This document shows positions 1 to 8,215 of a DNA stretch of 64,000 nucleotides, piece after piece; the stretch's first letter is position 1; each line of letters opens with the position of its first letter. This DNA comes from Hyphomonadaceae bacterium (lineage in GTDB: Bacteria > Pseudomonadota > Alphaproteobacteria > Caulobacterales > Aquidulcibacteraceae). The notes below the pieces were generated by a model. That model saw only the letters and a program-made list of their open reading frames with translations. It was not told the DNA's origin and made no database searches. The position numbers and the translations under genes are program-made. The stretch covers positions 1-64,000 of the forward strand of contig JAHDXR010000006.1 of assembly GCA_023384105.1 (NCBI GenBank), read 5' to 3'.

Positions 1-65
1 CGAAGTAGTGGCCGCCGATGCCATCCTCCACGACCGCACATGGCGGGCAGGCAATGCGCCTTGTC

Positions 66-203
66 TCATTTCGCAGGCTCCAGCTTGCGCGGCGCCTTCA
101 AGTCCAGCGGCGCGCGCAGGTTCTTGACGATGAGGTCGAGCGACTTGCCGACGGGCCGGAGCCCTTCCATGCGCGGGCCGTCCTTGCGCTTTTCGATCAG
201 CAT
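66..203 (-). CDS. small hypothetical protein (45 aa)
   Basis: A 45-residue reading frame starts MLIEKRKDGPRME and ends PRKLEPAK. It is strongly basic and has no signal peptide or membrane segment. The case for a real gene is a near-perfect Shine-Dalgarno, GGAGG, 8 nt upstream of the ATG. The 3' end of the frame overlaps a possible further ATG in an ATGA arrangement (minus, 69-67), so it may be translationally coupled to a gene running off the window edge. I do not recognise the family. It lies in a block of small accessory-looking genes next to a tRNA, which would fit a genomic island edge, but nothing in the sequence proves that. Confidence 0.5.
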   Translation of the reverse strand: MLIEKRKDGPRMEGLRPVGKSLDLIVKNLRAPLDLKAPRKLEPAK

Positions 204-280
204 GGCTCGTTCCTCCTTTTCCGGCTCAAGCGCCGAAACGTTCTAGGCCTTCCGGCCTGAATGGCGGGGCGGTTAAGACG

Positions 281-526
281 TTAGTGTTTGGTGGCGCTCC
301 CGATCTCTTGGAGAGCGGCGCCGACGCCATAGGCGCGATAGACCGGCGTTCCGGCCGCGCTCACGTAAGCGATCTCAACCACCTTGCGCTGGCGCGCGAT
401 GCGGAACGCAGCCGAGCAGGCCGCGCGGCCATAGAGGGTGGAGAAGATCACCGGGGCGATCATGGTCTGGCCGGCGCCGGCGGCGCGTTCGATCTCAGCA
501 AGAGCGGCGGCGGTGTTGGCCTTCAT
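281..526 (-). CDS. small putative winged-helix-like protein (81 aa)
   Basis: I chose the start MKANTAAALAEIE because a GGAG Shine-Dalgarno lies 7 nt upstream; the longer in-frame extension runs back through the promoter and operators. The residues SAAFRIARQRKVVEI followed by AYVSAAGTPVYRAYG look like a recognition helix and a beta-wing, so a small DNA-binding protein is possible; this is pattern recognition, not a family match. The gene is divergent from the ribbon-helix-helix gene at 604-798. It is preceded by a near-consensus promoter covered by two ATAGG-N4-CCTAT palindromes, so its expression is probably repressed by its neighbour, itself or both. Alternatives are the partner of a toxin-antitoxin-like pair or a phage/plasmid regulator. 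Confidence 0.6.
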   Translation of the reverse strand: MKANTAAALAEIERAAGAGQTMIAPVIFSTLYGRAACSAAFRIARQRKVVEIAYVSAAGTPVYRAYGVGAALQEIGSATKH

Positions 527-550
527 CTTCGTTCTCCAATCCATGCCGGA

Positions 551-579
551 ACTATAGGTGCACCTATATGGACAGTCAA
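551..579 (-). promoter_or_regulatory. sigma-70-type promoter of the 81-aa gene
   Basis: Read on the minus strand this is TTGACT, a 17-bp spacer, then TATAGT, one of the closest matches to consensus in the window. The predicted transcription start is about 18 nt upstream of the ATG at 526. Confidence 0.65.
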
Positions 580-592
580 TAGGGCAACCTAT
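554..592. promoter_or_regulatory. twin palindromic operator
   Basis: Two 14-bp palindromes share the form ATAGG-N4-CCTAT: 554-567 (perfect, ATAGGTGCACCTAT) and 579-592 (ATAGGGCAACCTAT). Their centres are 25 bp apart. The first covers the -10 and spacer of the minus-strand promoter and the second abuts its -35, a typical repressor layout. The ribbon-helix-helix protein encoded at 604-798 is the natural candidate ligand. Confidence 0.6.
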
Positions 593-603
593 ACATTCCG
601 CAT

Positions 604-798
604 GTGGTTCGATCCCCATCTCTGGCGAGGGCGCAGGCCGCGCACGACAAAGAGCGCGCCGCCCGTCGCGTGGTGCTGCGACTCAGCGAGCAGGAAGCGA
701 GGGACGTTGATCGGCTGAAGCAGCCCGGTGAGACGCCGGCGACCTATTTCCGGCGCTTGCTGGCCGAAGCGTCAGGGCGCGCGGCAACGTTTCGGTAG
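604..798 (+). CDS. ribbon-helix-helix (CopG/Arc-like) DNA-binding protein
   Basis: A 64-aa protein. Residues about 21-57 (RRVVLRLSEQEARDVDRL, then GETPATYFRRLLAEA) fit the CopG/Arc pattern: one beta strand that inserts into the major groove, then two helices. Such proteins are dimeric repressors and frequent antitoxins. The GTG at 604 is the most upstream start, lies only 11 nt after the second operator and has no clear Shine-Dalgarno, so the N-terminus is uncertain. The gene is divergent from the 81-aa gene and shares its operator region, which suggests autoregulation. No obvious toxin gene follows; the next feature is a tRNA. Confidence 0.6.
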   Translation: MVRSPSLARAQAAHDKERAARRVVLRLSEQEARDVDRLKQPGETPATYFRRLLAEASGRAATFR

Positions 799-833
799 TA
801 ATATAGTGAGAGGGTCGCCGCTGGACCGGGGCC

Positions 834-861
834 TTGACGGGCTTCCTGCCTCATATATGAG
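834..861 (+). promoter_or_regulatory. probable promoter of tRNA-Gly
   Basis: TTGACG at 834-839, a 16-bp spacer and TATGAG at 856-861 lie about 70 bp upstream of the mature tRNA. The rest of the 799-930 gap holds a tandem pair of GCAACGGG octamers (about 873-891) and no gene. Confidence 0.4.
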
Positions 862-930
862 CGGCGCGCTGCAACGGGGTTGCAACGGGCCGCTTTGGCG
901 CGTCTAAAAACTCCAGCAAAATCAATCGGC

Positions 931-1004
931 GCGGGTATAGCTCAATGGTAGAGCCGCAGCCTTCCAAGCTGAAGACGAGGGTTCGATTCCCTCTACCCGC
1001 TCCA
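931..1004 (+). tRNA. tRNA-Gly (anticodon TCC)
   Basis: A complete cloverleaf with encoded CCA. The acceptor stem pairs GCGGGTA (931-937) with TACCCGC (994-1000), the D-arm has GCTC/GAGC, the anticodon loop CTTCCAA places TCC at 963-965, and the T-arm carries GGTTCGATTCC. The discriminator is T and CCA is at 1002-1004. It reads GGA and GGG glycine codons. Confidence 0.95.
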
Positions 1005-1113
1005 TCCCCGATCAAACGCCAGGCGCCGGGCTTCCGTATGGCCGCTTGAGATTGCGGTAGGGACGCCGATCACGAATAGTGGGGGACGGGAGTGGGCGTC
1101 GGTGGAGGCGGCG

Positions 1114-1917
1114 ATGCCGCTTGCAGCTGTGATGCGTCTCGTCGGAGCCGGCTTAGCCTTGGCGCTGCTTTTGGCCATGGCGGCCGACGCGTGGTCGCAG
1201 GGCGTGGCGGCGCGGATGCCGCGGCAGGTGCGCGCCGGGGCCATCGACATGGTGATCCAGCGCGTCGAGCCGGAGGTCCGGCGCGAGGAAGTCCTGGCCG
1301 CTGTTCAAGCCCAACTCGACCGCGAGACGATGTGCTTCCCCTGGCCGAGCGTCTGGCTTGCCGCCGAGGAGCGCCGGCGCGTGTTCATTGTCCGGTTCGA
1401 CCTGATGGAGCGCGATTGGGGGGCCGATTTCGCCGCACAAGCCCGCGCCCGGATGCAGGACTTCGTGGATATGGGCCTGCTCGCCGCGCGGGAGCGGGCC
1501 GACATCGGGGCTGGCGTCATCGAGTTCCGGCTGACCGGCGACGGCCACCGCGCCCTCCGCGGCTCGACCGCCAGCGGCCGGTTGTCCTTCTGCCTGCCGT
1601 CGGAGCGCCGGGTTGTCGAAATCACCAACATGGAGTTCGGCGCCTACGCCTGCGGCACGCTGCAGGTGCGTTTCACCCATGTGGCGGACGGCTGGCCGAG
1701 CTGGGCGCGCACGAGCGCTGCGCAGGGGCGCGTAGCCGAGACCTGGGCGGCGCCGGGCGCGCTCGCCGAAGGCGGCGTATCGATGAGCCGGCAATGGTTC
1801 GCCGGCGCACCGCCGGACGGCCGCGAGAACGGCCAGCTCCGCTCGCTCTGCTATGATGAGCGCGCGCGCGAGGTGCGCGGCGAAGACATGGAGATCTCCG
1901 CCGCGCCGCCGCAGTGA
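1114..1917 (+). CDS. secreted hypothetical protein (267 aa)
   Basis: The N-terminus MPLAAVMRLVGAGLALALLLAMA followed by ADAWSQG is a clear Sec signal peptide with cleavage near residues 27-30, so the protein is probably periplasmic. I chose the ATG at 1114 because GGAGG lies 5 nt upstream; an in-frame GTG at 1102 is less likely. The mature part contains four cysteines (MCFPWPS, SFCLPSE, YACGTL, SLCYDE) that could form disulfides. No transmembrane segment or catalytic motif is visible and I do not recognise the family. It is monocistronic: tRNA-Gly lies upstream and the btuB-like gene converges downstream across a strong hairpin. Confidence 0.75.
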   Translation: MPLAAVMRLVGAGLALALLLAMAADAWSQGVAARMPRQVRAGAIDMVIQRVEPEVRREEVLAAVQAQLDRETMCFPWPSVWLAAEERRRVFIVRFDLMERDWGADFAAQARARMQDFVDMGLLAARERADIGAGVIEFRLTGDGHRALRGSTASGRLSFCLPSERRVVEITNMEFGAYACGTLQVRFTHVADGWPSWARTSAAQGRVAETWAAPGALAEGGVSMSRQWFAGAPPDGRENGQLRSLCYDERAREVRGEDMEISAAPPQ

Positions 1918-1968
1918 GGGCGTTCAATTCACGATCTTGCCGTTGCTGCACCCAAACCGACGCCATTT

Positions 1969-1996
1969 CGGGAGCCGCCAATACTGGCGGCTCCCG
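1969..1996. terminator. hairpin between convergent genes (bidirectional terminator candidate)
   Basis: A perfect 12-bp stem (core GGGAGCCGCCA 1970-1980 with its complement 1985-1995) closes a 4-nt ATAC loop in the 85-bp gap between the convergent secreted protein and btuB. Neither side has a long T-run, so termination efficiency is uncertain. Confidence 0.5.
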
Positions 1997-2002
1997 GTTC
2001 GC

Positions 2003-3919
2003 TTATGGCCTGACGCGAATCCCGACGAGCACATTCGCCGGCGCGCCGGCGAAGCCGCCCGCGACCTCATAGGTTTCGTCGGCGAGGTTGTCGCCGGCGA
2101 TATAGACCTGAACGCTGTCGGCGAACGTCCAGGCGGCGGAGATGCGCAGCAGGTCATAGTCCGGCGTCAAGCCAATGCCGTCGAACAGCGCGTCGTCGCC
2201 GTAGAGACGGTCGTAGCGCTCGCCCACCTGGCGCCACGCCAATTGGCCGCTGAAGGGCCCGCGTTCGATGTTCAGCGAGGCGCTCCATACGTTTTCCGGC
2301 CTGCGCAGCAAGGGCGCGCCTGTAACGCCGTTTTGCGCGTCGGTATAAACGTAGCTCACCTGCGCCGAGAGCCAGTCCGTGGGTCGCATGCGAAGACGCG
2401 CTTCGCCGCTGTCGATCTCCGCTTCGTCGATGTTGATATAAGCCCATGGCGCGGTCGCGGCGTTTGCGATCATGTTGTCGACATCGAGCTGGCGATAAAT
2501 CAGGCCGAACTCGATCCCGTTGTCCTGGCCGAACGCCGGCAGCCGCAAGTCCGCGCCGAGCTCCCAAGCTTCCGCCTCTTCCGCCTCCAGGTCCGGATTG
2601 CCGTAGAAGGGCAGGAAACGCTCATACAGGGTCGGCGCGCGGAACGACGTGCCGAGGGCTGCGTACACGCGCGTCGACGTCGTGGGATTGAGCGAAGCGC
2701 CAAGACGCCACGTGGTTTGCGTGCCGAAGCCGTCGAAATCGTCGACGCGCACCGCGCCCGTCAACGTCACGGCGCTCAGATCGCCCTGAGCGGTGACAAA
2801 CGCGCCGGTGCGGTCCAGGTCGGCGGCGACGCTGGAAAAGAGCGACGCGATATCGACCTCTTCCTGCTCGGTTTCGACGCCCGCGATCAGGCCGACATTG
2901 GAAAACGCGCCCAACTCGCCGGCGCGCCAGTCCAGCGAAAGGTCGCCGAATCGGCGCTCGCCGGCGAACGTTCCGGTGACCGCGCCGTTATCGCTTTCGG
3001 CGCGATCTTGCTCCAGCGCGCCGCCGCTGGCGCGCAGCGAAAGCGCCTCGCTCAAGCGCCATGTCGCGCCGAGGCGCGCGACGGTCAGATCGTTCCGGCT
3101 GATCTCCAGATCGGGATCGTCGTCCCGGTATTCCTCGAAGAGCATCGTATAATTGAATGCGTCGAAATCGGCGCGCGCTTCACGGTGGCGCACGAGCAGA
3201 TCGAGCGCGAAGCTGTCGGTGACGTCGAAATCGAAGACGCCGGTCAGCGTGGTTGATTCCGCGCCGTCCTCGTCGCCGGTGTGCGTCGTCATGCGTTCCG
3301 GCACGATGTCGTAGCCGTCGGTGGCGAACCCTTCGGCCGTGACCGCATAGCGGAACGCGCCGAGCGTGCCGTCGACGGCGGCCGTGGCGGAGAGCGTCTC
3401 GAACGAGCCCGCCGCGACCTCAAGCTGCGGGTTGATCGCGCCCGGGCCGCCGCGCCGCGGCAGCAGGTTGATCACGCCGCCGATGGCGTCGGAGCCGAAC
3501 ACGGCGCTCATCGGGCCTTGCACGGCTTCAATGCGCGTGAGCCCGCCGAGCGTGTCTTGGCCGGCGTCGAAGGAAGAATTGGGCGTCGAGGGATCGTTCA
3601 GGCGGATGCCGTCGAAGAGAACGAGTGTGTGGTTCGAATTGGCGCCGCCCGAAAACAAGCTGGTCTGCTGGCCGAACGGGCCGCCGCGGACAACGCCAAG
3701 GCCTGGAACCTCGCTCAGGGCGTCGGCGACGTTGGAAACGCCGCGCGATTTGGCGTCGTCGATGTCGATAACGTCGACATCCGCCGGCAGCCGTTCGATT
3801 GAACTCGGCAGGCGCGTGCCGGTGACGACGAGGATGTCGTCGTTTTCCTGCGCGTAAGCTGGCAGCGCGATCAGAGATGTGGCCGCCAACAGAGCGGCGT
3901 GGGTGAAGTCAAGGCGCAT
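2003..3919 (-). CDS. btuB: TonB-dependent vitamin B12 receptor (BtuB-like)
   Basis: A 638-aa outer-membrane receptor for energy-dependent uptake of cobalamins or related corrinoids. A signal peptide (cleavage near AYA-Q, residue 23) is followed by a TonB-box-like DILVVTGTR at about residues 28-36. Next comes the plug domain (VADALSEVPGLGVVRGG, GSDAIGGVINLLPRR), then a barrel ending DNLADETYEVAGGF and GIRVRP. I chose the ATG at 3919 because GGGGGA lies just upstream and because it gives the signal peptide. The substrate call rests on receptor similarity plus the cobalamin riboswitch in its leader. No btuCDF or other B12 genes are nearby. Confidence 0.88.
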   Translation of the reverse strand: MRLDFTHAALLAATSLIALPAYAQENDDILVVTGTRLPSSIERLPADVDVIDIDDAKSRGVSNVADALSEVPGLGVVRGGPFGQQTSLFSGGANSNHTLVLFDGIRLNDPSTPNSSFDAGQDTLGGLTRIEAVQGPMSAVFGSDAIGGVINLLPRRGGPGAINPQLEVAAGSFETLSATAAVDGTLGAFRYAVTAEGFATDGYDIVPERMTTHTGDEDGAESTTLTGVFDFDVTDSFALDLLVRHREARADFDAFNYTMLFEEYRDDDPDLEISRNDLTVARLGATWRLSEALSLRASGGALEQDRAESDNGAVTGTFAGERRFGDLSLDWRAGELGAFSNVGLIAGVETEQEEVDIASLFSSVAADLDRTGAFVTAQGDLSAVTLTGAVRVDDFDGFGTQTTWRLGASLNPTTSTRVYAALGTSFRAPTLYERFLPFYGNPDLEAEEAEAWELGADLRLPAFGQDNGIEFGLIYRQLDVDNMIANAATAPWAYINIDEAEIDSGEARLRMRPTDWLSAQVSYVYTDAQNGVTGAPLLRRPENVWSASLNIERGPFSGQLAWRQVGERYDRLYGDDALFDGIGLTPDYDLLRISAAWTFADSVQVYIAGDNLADETYEVAGGFAGAPANVLVGIRVRP

Positions 3920-3938
3920 GGGAGCGTCCCCCTTTTCA

Positions 3939-3965
3939 GACGCGCCTCGTCCCCCATGGCGCGTC
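3939..3965 (-). promoter_or_regulatory. hairpin next to the btuB ribosome-binding site
   Basis: Perfect 8-bp arms (3939-3946 and 3958-3965, GACGCGCC with its complement) enclose an 11-nt loop holding GGGGGAC, a copy of the core of the btuB Shine-Dalgarno just downstream. It may be part of the riboswitch expression platform controlling translation. Confidence 0.4.
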
Positions 3966-4063
3966 AAACAGCGACAAGCGGGGCGCCGGTAAAAGCGCGG
4001 GGCCGCCCGCGTCGCTGCTGCGGAGATCTCCGGTTCGTTCGGCTGGTCCCGGCCGGCGAACGA

Positions 4064-4249
4064 GCGACGTGCGGCGGCAGGTCTCCTGGCTTCGCGGGTC
4101 CCTGCGCGTCCGCCGCCTTCCCACCCCCTTCGGGGGCAGTGGCGTGTTGGCGGAAGCGCTCGCCGCTTACAGTTGCGGGCACAGCCGCGGATTTGGGGGC
4201 CTGCCCCGCACCGCGTTCCCATTTTGCGTCCTTATCGGACGACCGTCGC
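4064..4249 (-). promoter_or_regulatory. cobalamin riboswitch
   Basis: On the minus strand the leader of btuB contains the diagnostic B12 box, AGCCAGGAGACCTGCC (plus-strand 4076-4091), preceded by GCAACTGTAAGCGG and GGGAACGCGGTGCGGGGC blocks in the canonical order. The arms GCGACG (4244-4249) and CGTCGC (read on the minus strand, 4064-4069) can close P1. Binding of adenosylcobalamin should repress btuB. About 140 nt of leader separates the aptamer from the ATG, room for an expression platform. Confidence 0.9.
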
Positions 4250-4256
4250 AGCTGCG

Positions 4257-4285
4257 CTTTTAGCCGCGACTGAAGCGCCAGCCAA
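4257..4285 (-). promoter_or_regulatory. probable btuB promoter
   Basis: On the minus strand: TTGGCT, a 17-bp spacer, TAAAAG. The expected start site at about 4250 lies immediately before the P1 stem of the riboswitch, which supports the assignment. Confidence 0.45.
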
Positions 4286-4297
4286 GCGGCATGGGGC

Positions 4298-4330
4298 TTG
4301 ACGTAGCCGATGCGGCGGCTAAAGAGCCGC
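4298..4330 (+). promoter_or_regulatory. candidate tuf promoter with embedded hairpin
   Basis: TTGACG (4298-4303), 16 bp, TAAAGA (4320-4325) is the best promoter-like match upstream of tuf. A perfect GCGGCT-AAAG-AGCCGC hairpin (4315-4330) overlaps its -10, so the assignment is weak; the sequence could instead be a leader structure of a transcript starting further upstream. Confidence 0.3.
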
Positions 4331-4404
4331 ACCTTACGCGCGCTTTGGCTTGGCCCTAGCGCCGACCAGCATTTCTTAGGACGCCGGAGAGACAGGACCT
4401 CAAA

Positions 4405-5595
<1,191 letters not shown>

Positions 5596-5619
5596 TCTTC
5601 GGCGCCAGTCGAAGCTGAA

Positions 5620-5645
5620 GGGCCGCCCTCCGGGGCGGCCCTTTT
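5620..5645 (+). terminator. intrinsic terminator after tuf
   Basis: A 9-bp stem GGGCCGCCC/GGGCGGCCC with loop TCCG is followed by TTTT, 24 nt after the tuf stop codon. Confidence 0.88.
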
Positions 5646-5729
5646 GCGTTTGGCGCCATGCATCCGGAGCGGGCGGGGGTTGCATCTCTGCCGGGAAGGG
5701 CGCCTTCTGCCGGCGCGAGGGAGTGGTTG

Positions 5730-6728
5730 ATGGAGCGCTTCGTTTTCTTCGCCGCGATCGTGTTCGCGGTCATTTTCGGCCTCGGGGCGGTGTTCAGCAG
5801 CGGCGTCCTGTTCGGCGGCGACTTCCACTTCGAGTTCGACGAGGATGGCCGCGGCACGGCCGCCATCGTCGATACGGACGCCGCGCGGCTGGAGCCCACC
5901 ACCCTCGAAGGCGCGGAACTCCGGCTCAAACACCTGGCCGCAGTGGTGATGATCACGCCCGAGGACCGGAGCGACTTCGTCATCGAGATCGATAACCCGG
6001 GCGGTACGCCAATGCCGACAGTTTCGGCTGAGGCGGGCCGTGTGACCGTCGACGGCCAACTGCGCGGCCGCATCCGGGGTTGCCGTGACGATGGCGGCGC
6101 CAATTTGCGCGGGTACGAGAATGTCAGCCTCGAACAGCTCCCCCGCGTCACCATCAGGGCCCCGCTGACGGTCACGGTCGATCGCGGCGGCGCCGGCTCG
6201 ACGGAGATTGCGGCGGCGGACTCGGTGGATATGGATTTCAGCGGCTGCGGCACGGCCGCCATTGCGGACGTGGCCGGCGAGCTGGAGCTTGAGGTTGCCG
6301 GCTCCGGGCGCATCACCGCCGGCGCCGCCCGGCGGCTGAACGCCGACGTGGCCGGCAGCGGCGAAGTCAGCGTCGGCGCGATTGCCGAGCATGCGGATGT
6401 CGATCTGGCGGGCTCCGGCACGGTGACCATCGCCTCGCTCAACGGCTCGCTCTCGGCCGACGCCGCCGGTTCCGGCAACATCGTCGTCCAGGGCGGCGCC
6501 ATCACCACGGCGGACATCGATCTGGCCGGCTCCGGCGATGTCGACATCGCCGCTCCCATCCAGGCGCTGAGCGTCTCGATCGTCGGTTCCGGCGACGTGG
6601 ACGTGACCGCCGCGGTGGGCGACGTCGACGCCGATATCGCCGGTTCCGGCGGGGTTAACGTGCAATCCGTGACGGGCGCGGTCCGCAAGCAGGTGTGGGG
6701 GTCCGGCGACGTGCGCGTCGGGCCCTGA
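5730..6728 (+). CDS. DUF2807-like (GIN, adhesin-head) repeat protein
   Basis: A 332-aa protein. The ATG at 5730 follows a GGGAG site and gives one N-terminal membrane segment (FVFFAAIVFAVIFGLGAVF, residues 4-22), a signal anchor or uncleaved signal. The middle carries a conserved Cys pair (RGCRDD, FSGCGTAAI). The C-terminal half is a run of eight roughly 20-residue repeats, each centred on [AVW]GSG-x-[VI]-x-[VIA] (for example AGSGEVSV, AGSGTVTI, VGSGDVDV). That is the putative beta-helix of DUF2807/GIN adhesin-head domains, typically extracytoplasmic. The function is unknown. It sits alone between tuf and rpsJ, an unusual position. Confidence 0.78.
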   Translation: MERFVFFAAIVFAVIFGLGAVFSSGVLFGGDFHFEFDEDGRGTAAIVDTDAARLEPTTLEGAELRLKHLAAVVMITPEDRSDFVIEIDNPGGTPMPTVSAEAGRVTVDGQLRGRIRGCRDDGGANLRGYENVSLEQLPRVTIRAPLTVTVDRGGAGSTEIAAADSVDMDFSGCGTAAIADVAGELELEVAGSGRITAGAARRLNADVAGSGEVSVGAIAEHADVDLAGSGTVTIASLNGSLSADAAGSGNIVVQGGAITTADIDLAGSGDVDIAAPIQALSVSIVGSGDVDVTAAVGDVDADIAGSGGVNVQSVTGAVRKQVWGSGDVRVGP

Positions 6729-6770
6729 GCCCCGCATCTGCGACAAGCGCGCGGGCGCGCAAAACGCGCC

Positions 6771-6799
6771 TTGACGCTTTGGTTTAGCATCTGTAGGAC
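6771..6799 (+). promoter_or_regulatory. S10 operon promoter
   Basis: A perfect alphaproteobacterial -35, TTGACG (6771-6776), is followed by a 17-bp spacer and TAGGAC (6794-6799). It lies in the only sizeable gap upstream of rpsJ. Confidence 0.6.
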
Positions 6800-6805
6800 A
6801 CCCGC

Positions 6806-7077
6806 CTTCGAGCCGGCCGTAAGCTTAAGCTTAGACGCGGTTCGCACCTGACGCGGGCAGCATCCCCCCAATATGTCTAGTGGGACAAGCGGGGTTGAGC
6901 GCGCGGGGCCGATGGCCCCGTAAGCCGGCGTTTTTTGCGAAACCCCCGTCCTTGAGCCAAGCCGGTTCGAAAAACCGGCGCAGATTTCGTCGGCGCGGCC
7001 AGAGGCTGCGTCGTCGTGTTTTGCGTCTCAGCGCAGGGTTCTGCGCTTTCGGGAATTTGAGTTCGGGAAGCTTGGCG
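6806..7077 (+). promoter_or_regulatory. long structured 5' leader of the S10 operon
   Basis: About 270 nt of untranslated leader separate the predicted start site from rpsJ. Visible structures are CGGGGCC-GAT-GGCCCCG (6904-6920) with a six-T run at 6931-6936, and GCCGGTT-CGAAA-AACCGGC (6961-6979). In gammaproteobacteria ribosomal protein L4 regulates the S10 leader; whether these hairpins do the same here is inference. Confidence 0.45.
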
Positions 7078-7392
7078 ATGATGCAGCAAAATATCCGGAT
7101 CAGGCTGAAGGCCTTCGATCACCGCACGCTCGACATGTCGGCCAAGGAGATCGTGTCGACGGCCAAGCGGACGGGCGCGACCGTGATCGGTCCGGTGCCG
7201 CTGCCGACCCGCATCGAGAAGTTCACCGTCAACCGCTCGCCGCACGTCGACAAGAAGAGCCGCGAGCAGTTTGAGATCCGCACGTTCAAGCGCGTGCTGG
7301 ATATCGTCCAACCGACGCCGCAAACGGTCGATGCGCTGATGAAGCTCGACCTGTCGGCCGGCGTCGACGTTCAGATCCAAGTGCTGGGTTGA
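7078..7392 (+). CDS. rpsJ: 30S ribosomal protein S10
   Basis: A 104-aa S10 (uS10), beginning [16 protein letters not shown]. The typical [10 protein letters not shown] block is present, as are the extended loop [25 protein letters not shown] and the C-terminal [19 protein letters not shown]. Either of two adjacent ATG codons (7078, 7081) may start it. It is a 30S head component and binds NusB in antitermination. It is the first gene of the S10-spc cluster, which then runs co-directionally to adk with mostly 0-10 bp gaps. Confidence 0.97.
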   Translation: MMQQNIRIRLKAFDHRTLDMSAKEIVSTAKRTGATVIGPVPLPTRIEKFTVNRSPHVDKKSREQFEIRTFKRVLDIVQPTPQTVDALMKLDLSAGVDVQIQVLG

Positions 7393-7397
7393 AAGCG

Positions 7398-8207
7398 ATG
7401 GCTAAAGAAGCTTCCCGTCGCACCGGCGTCATCGCGCGCAAGGTCGGCATGATGCGCGTCTTCGGCGAAGACGGCGCGCATACGCCGGTCACCGTGCTCG
7501 ATCTCGCCGGCTGCCAAGTCGTCGGCCGCCGCACCGTGAACGCCGAGGAGTTCAAGAACTCCGCCGGCGAGGCGGTGGCGCTGGAGCCGAAGAAGTCGCG
7601 CAAGAACGAAGGCAAGCCGGCGCCGGCGCGCGAAGCCAAGGGCGACGGCTACACCGCCGTCGTCGTCGGCGCGGGCGCCGCCAAGGCGAAGCGCCGCAGC
7701 CAGGCCGAGCGCGGCCAGTTCGCGCGCGCCAAGGTCGAGCCGAAAGCCGTCGTGCGCGAGTTCCGCGTCAGCGAGGACAATCTCCTGCCGGTCGGCGCCG
7801 AGCTCAGCGCCGACCATTTCGTCGCCGGCCAGAAGGTCGACGTCTCTGGCATCACCATCGGCAAGGGCTTCGCCGGCGCCATGAAGCGCTGGAACTTCGG
7901 CGGCCTGCGCGCCACGCACGGCGTCTCGGTCTCGCACCGCTCGCACGGCTCCACCGGCCAGCGCCAGGACCCGGGCAAGGTCTTCAGAGGCAAGAAGATG
8001 GCCGGCCATCTCGGCGACGAGCGCGTCACGACGCAAAATCTGCAGATCGTCCGCGTCGACGCCGAGCGCGGACTTTTGTTTGTCCGCGGTTCTGTGCCCG
8101 GCGCCGAAGGCGGCTGGGTGGAAGTGCGCGACGCGGCCAAGGCCGCGCTTCCCAAGGAAGCGCCGAAGCCGGCCGGTCTGCGTCAAGCGCAAGCCGCGGC
8201 TGAGTGA
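7398..8207 (+). CDS. rplC: 50S ribosomal protein L3
   Basis: A 269-aa L3 (uL3), which binds 23S rRNA near the peptidyl transferase centre and initiates 50S assembly. [15 protein letters not shown] opens the fold, and [13 protein letters not shown] plus [18 protein letters not shown] form the conserved central loop. It is longer than the E. coli protein (209 aa): a Lys/Ala-rich insertion at roughly 55-90 ([18 protein letters not shown]) and an Ala-rich C-tail account for the difference, as in other alphaproteobacteria. I chose the ATG at 7398; an in-frame TTG lies 9 nt upstream. Confidence 0.96.
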   Translation: MAKEASRRTGVIARKVGMMRVFGEDGAHTPVTVLDLAGCQVVGRRTVNAEEFKNSAGEAVALEPKKSRKNEGKPAPAREAKGDGYTAVVVGAGAAKAKRRSQAERGQFARAKVEPKAVVREFRVSEDNLLPVGAELSADHFVAGQKVDVSGITIGKGFAGAMKRWNFGGLRATHGVSVSHRSHGSTGQRQDPGKVFRGKKMAGHLGDERVTTQNLQIVRVDAERGLLFVRGSVPGAEGGWVEVRDAAKAALPKEAPKPAGLRQAQAAAE

Positions 8208-8215
8208 GGGCGGAC

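Noticed and set aside
1-65. A partial gene running off the left edge on the minus strand
   Set aside because: Two minus-strand frames are open (one ATGA-coupled, one reading IACPPCAVVEDGIGG), but 65 bp is too little to choose or name either.
4315-4330. Perfect GCGGCT-AAAG-AGCCGC hairpin as a terminator
   Set aside because: No T-run on either strand and it lies upstream of two divergent genes.
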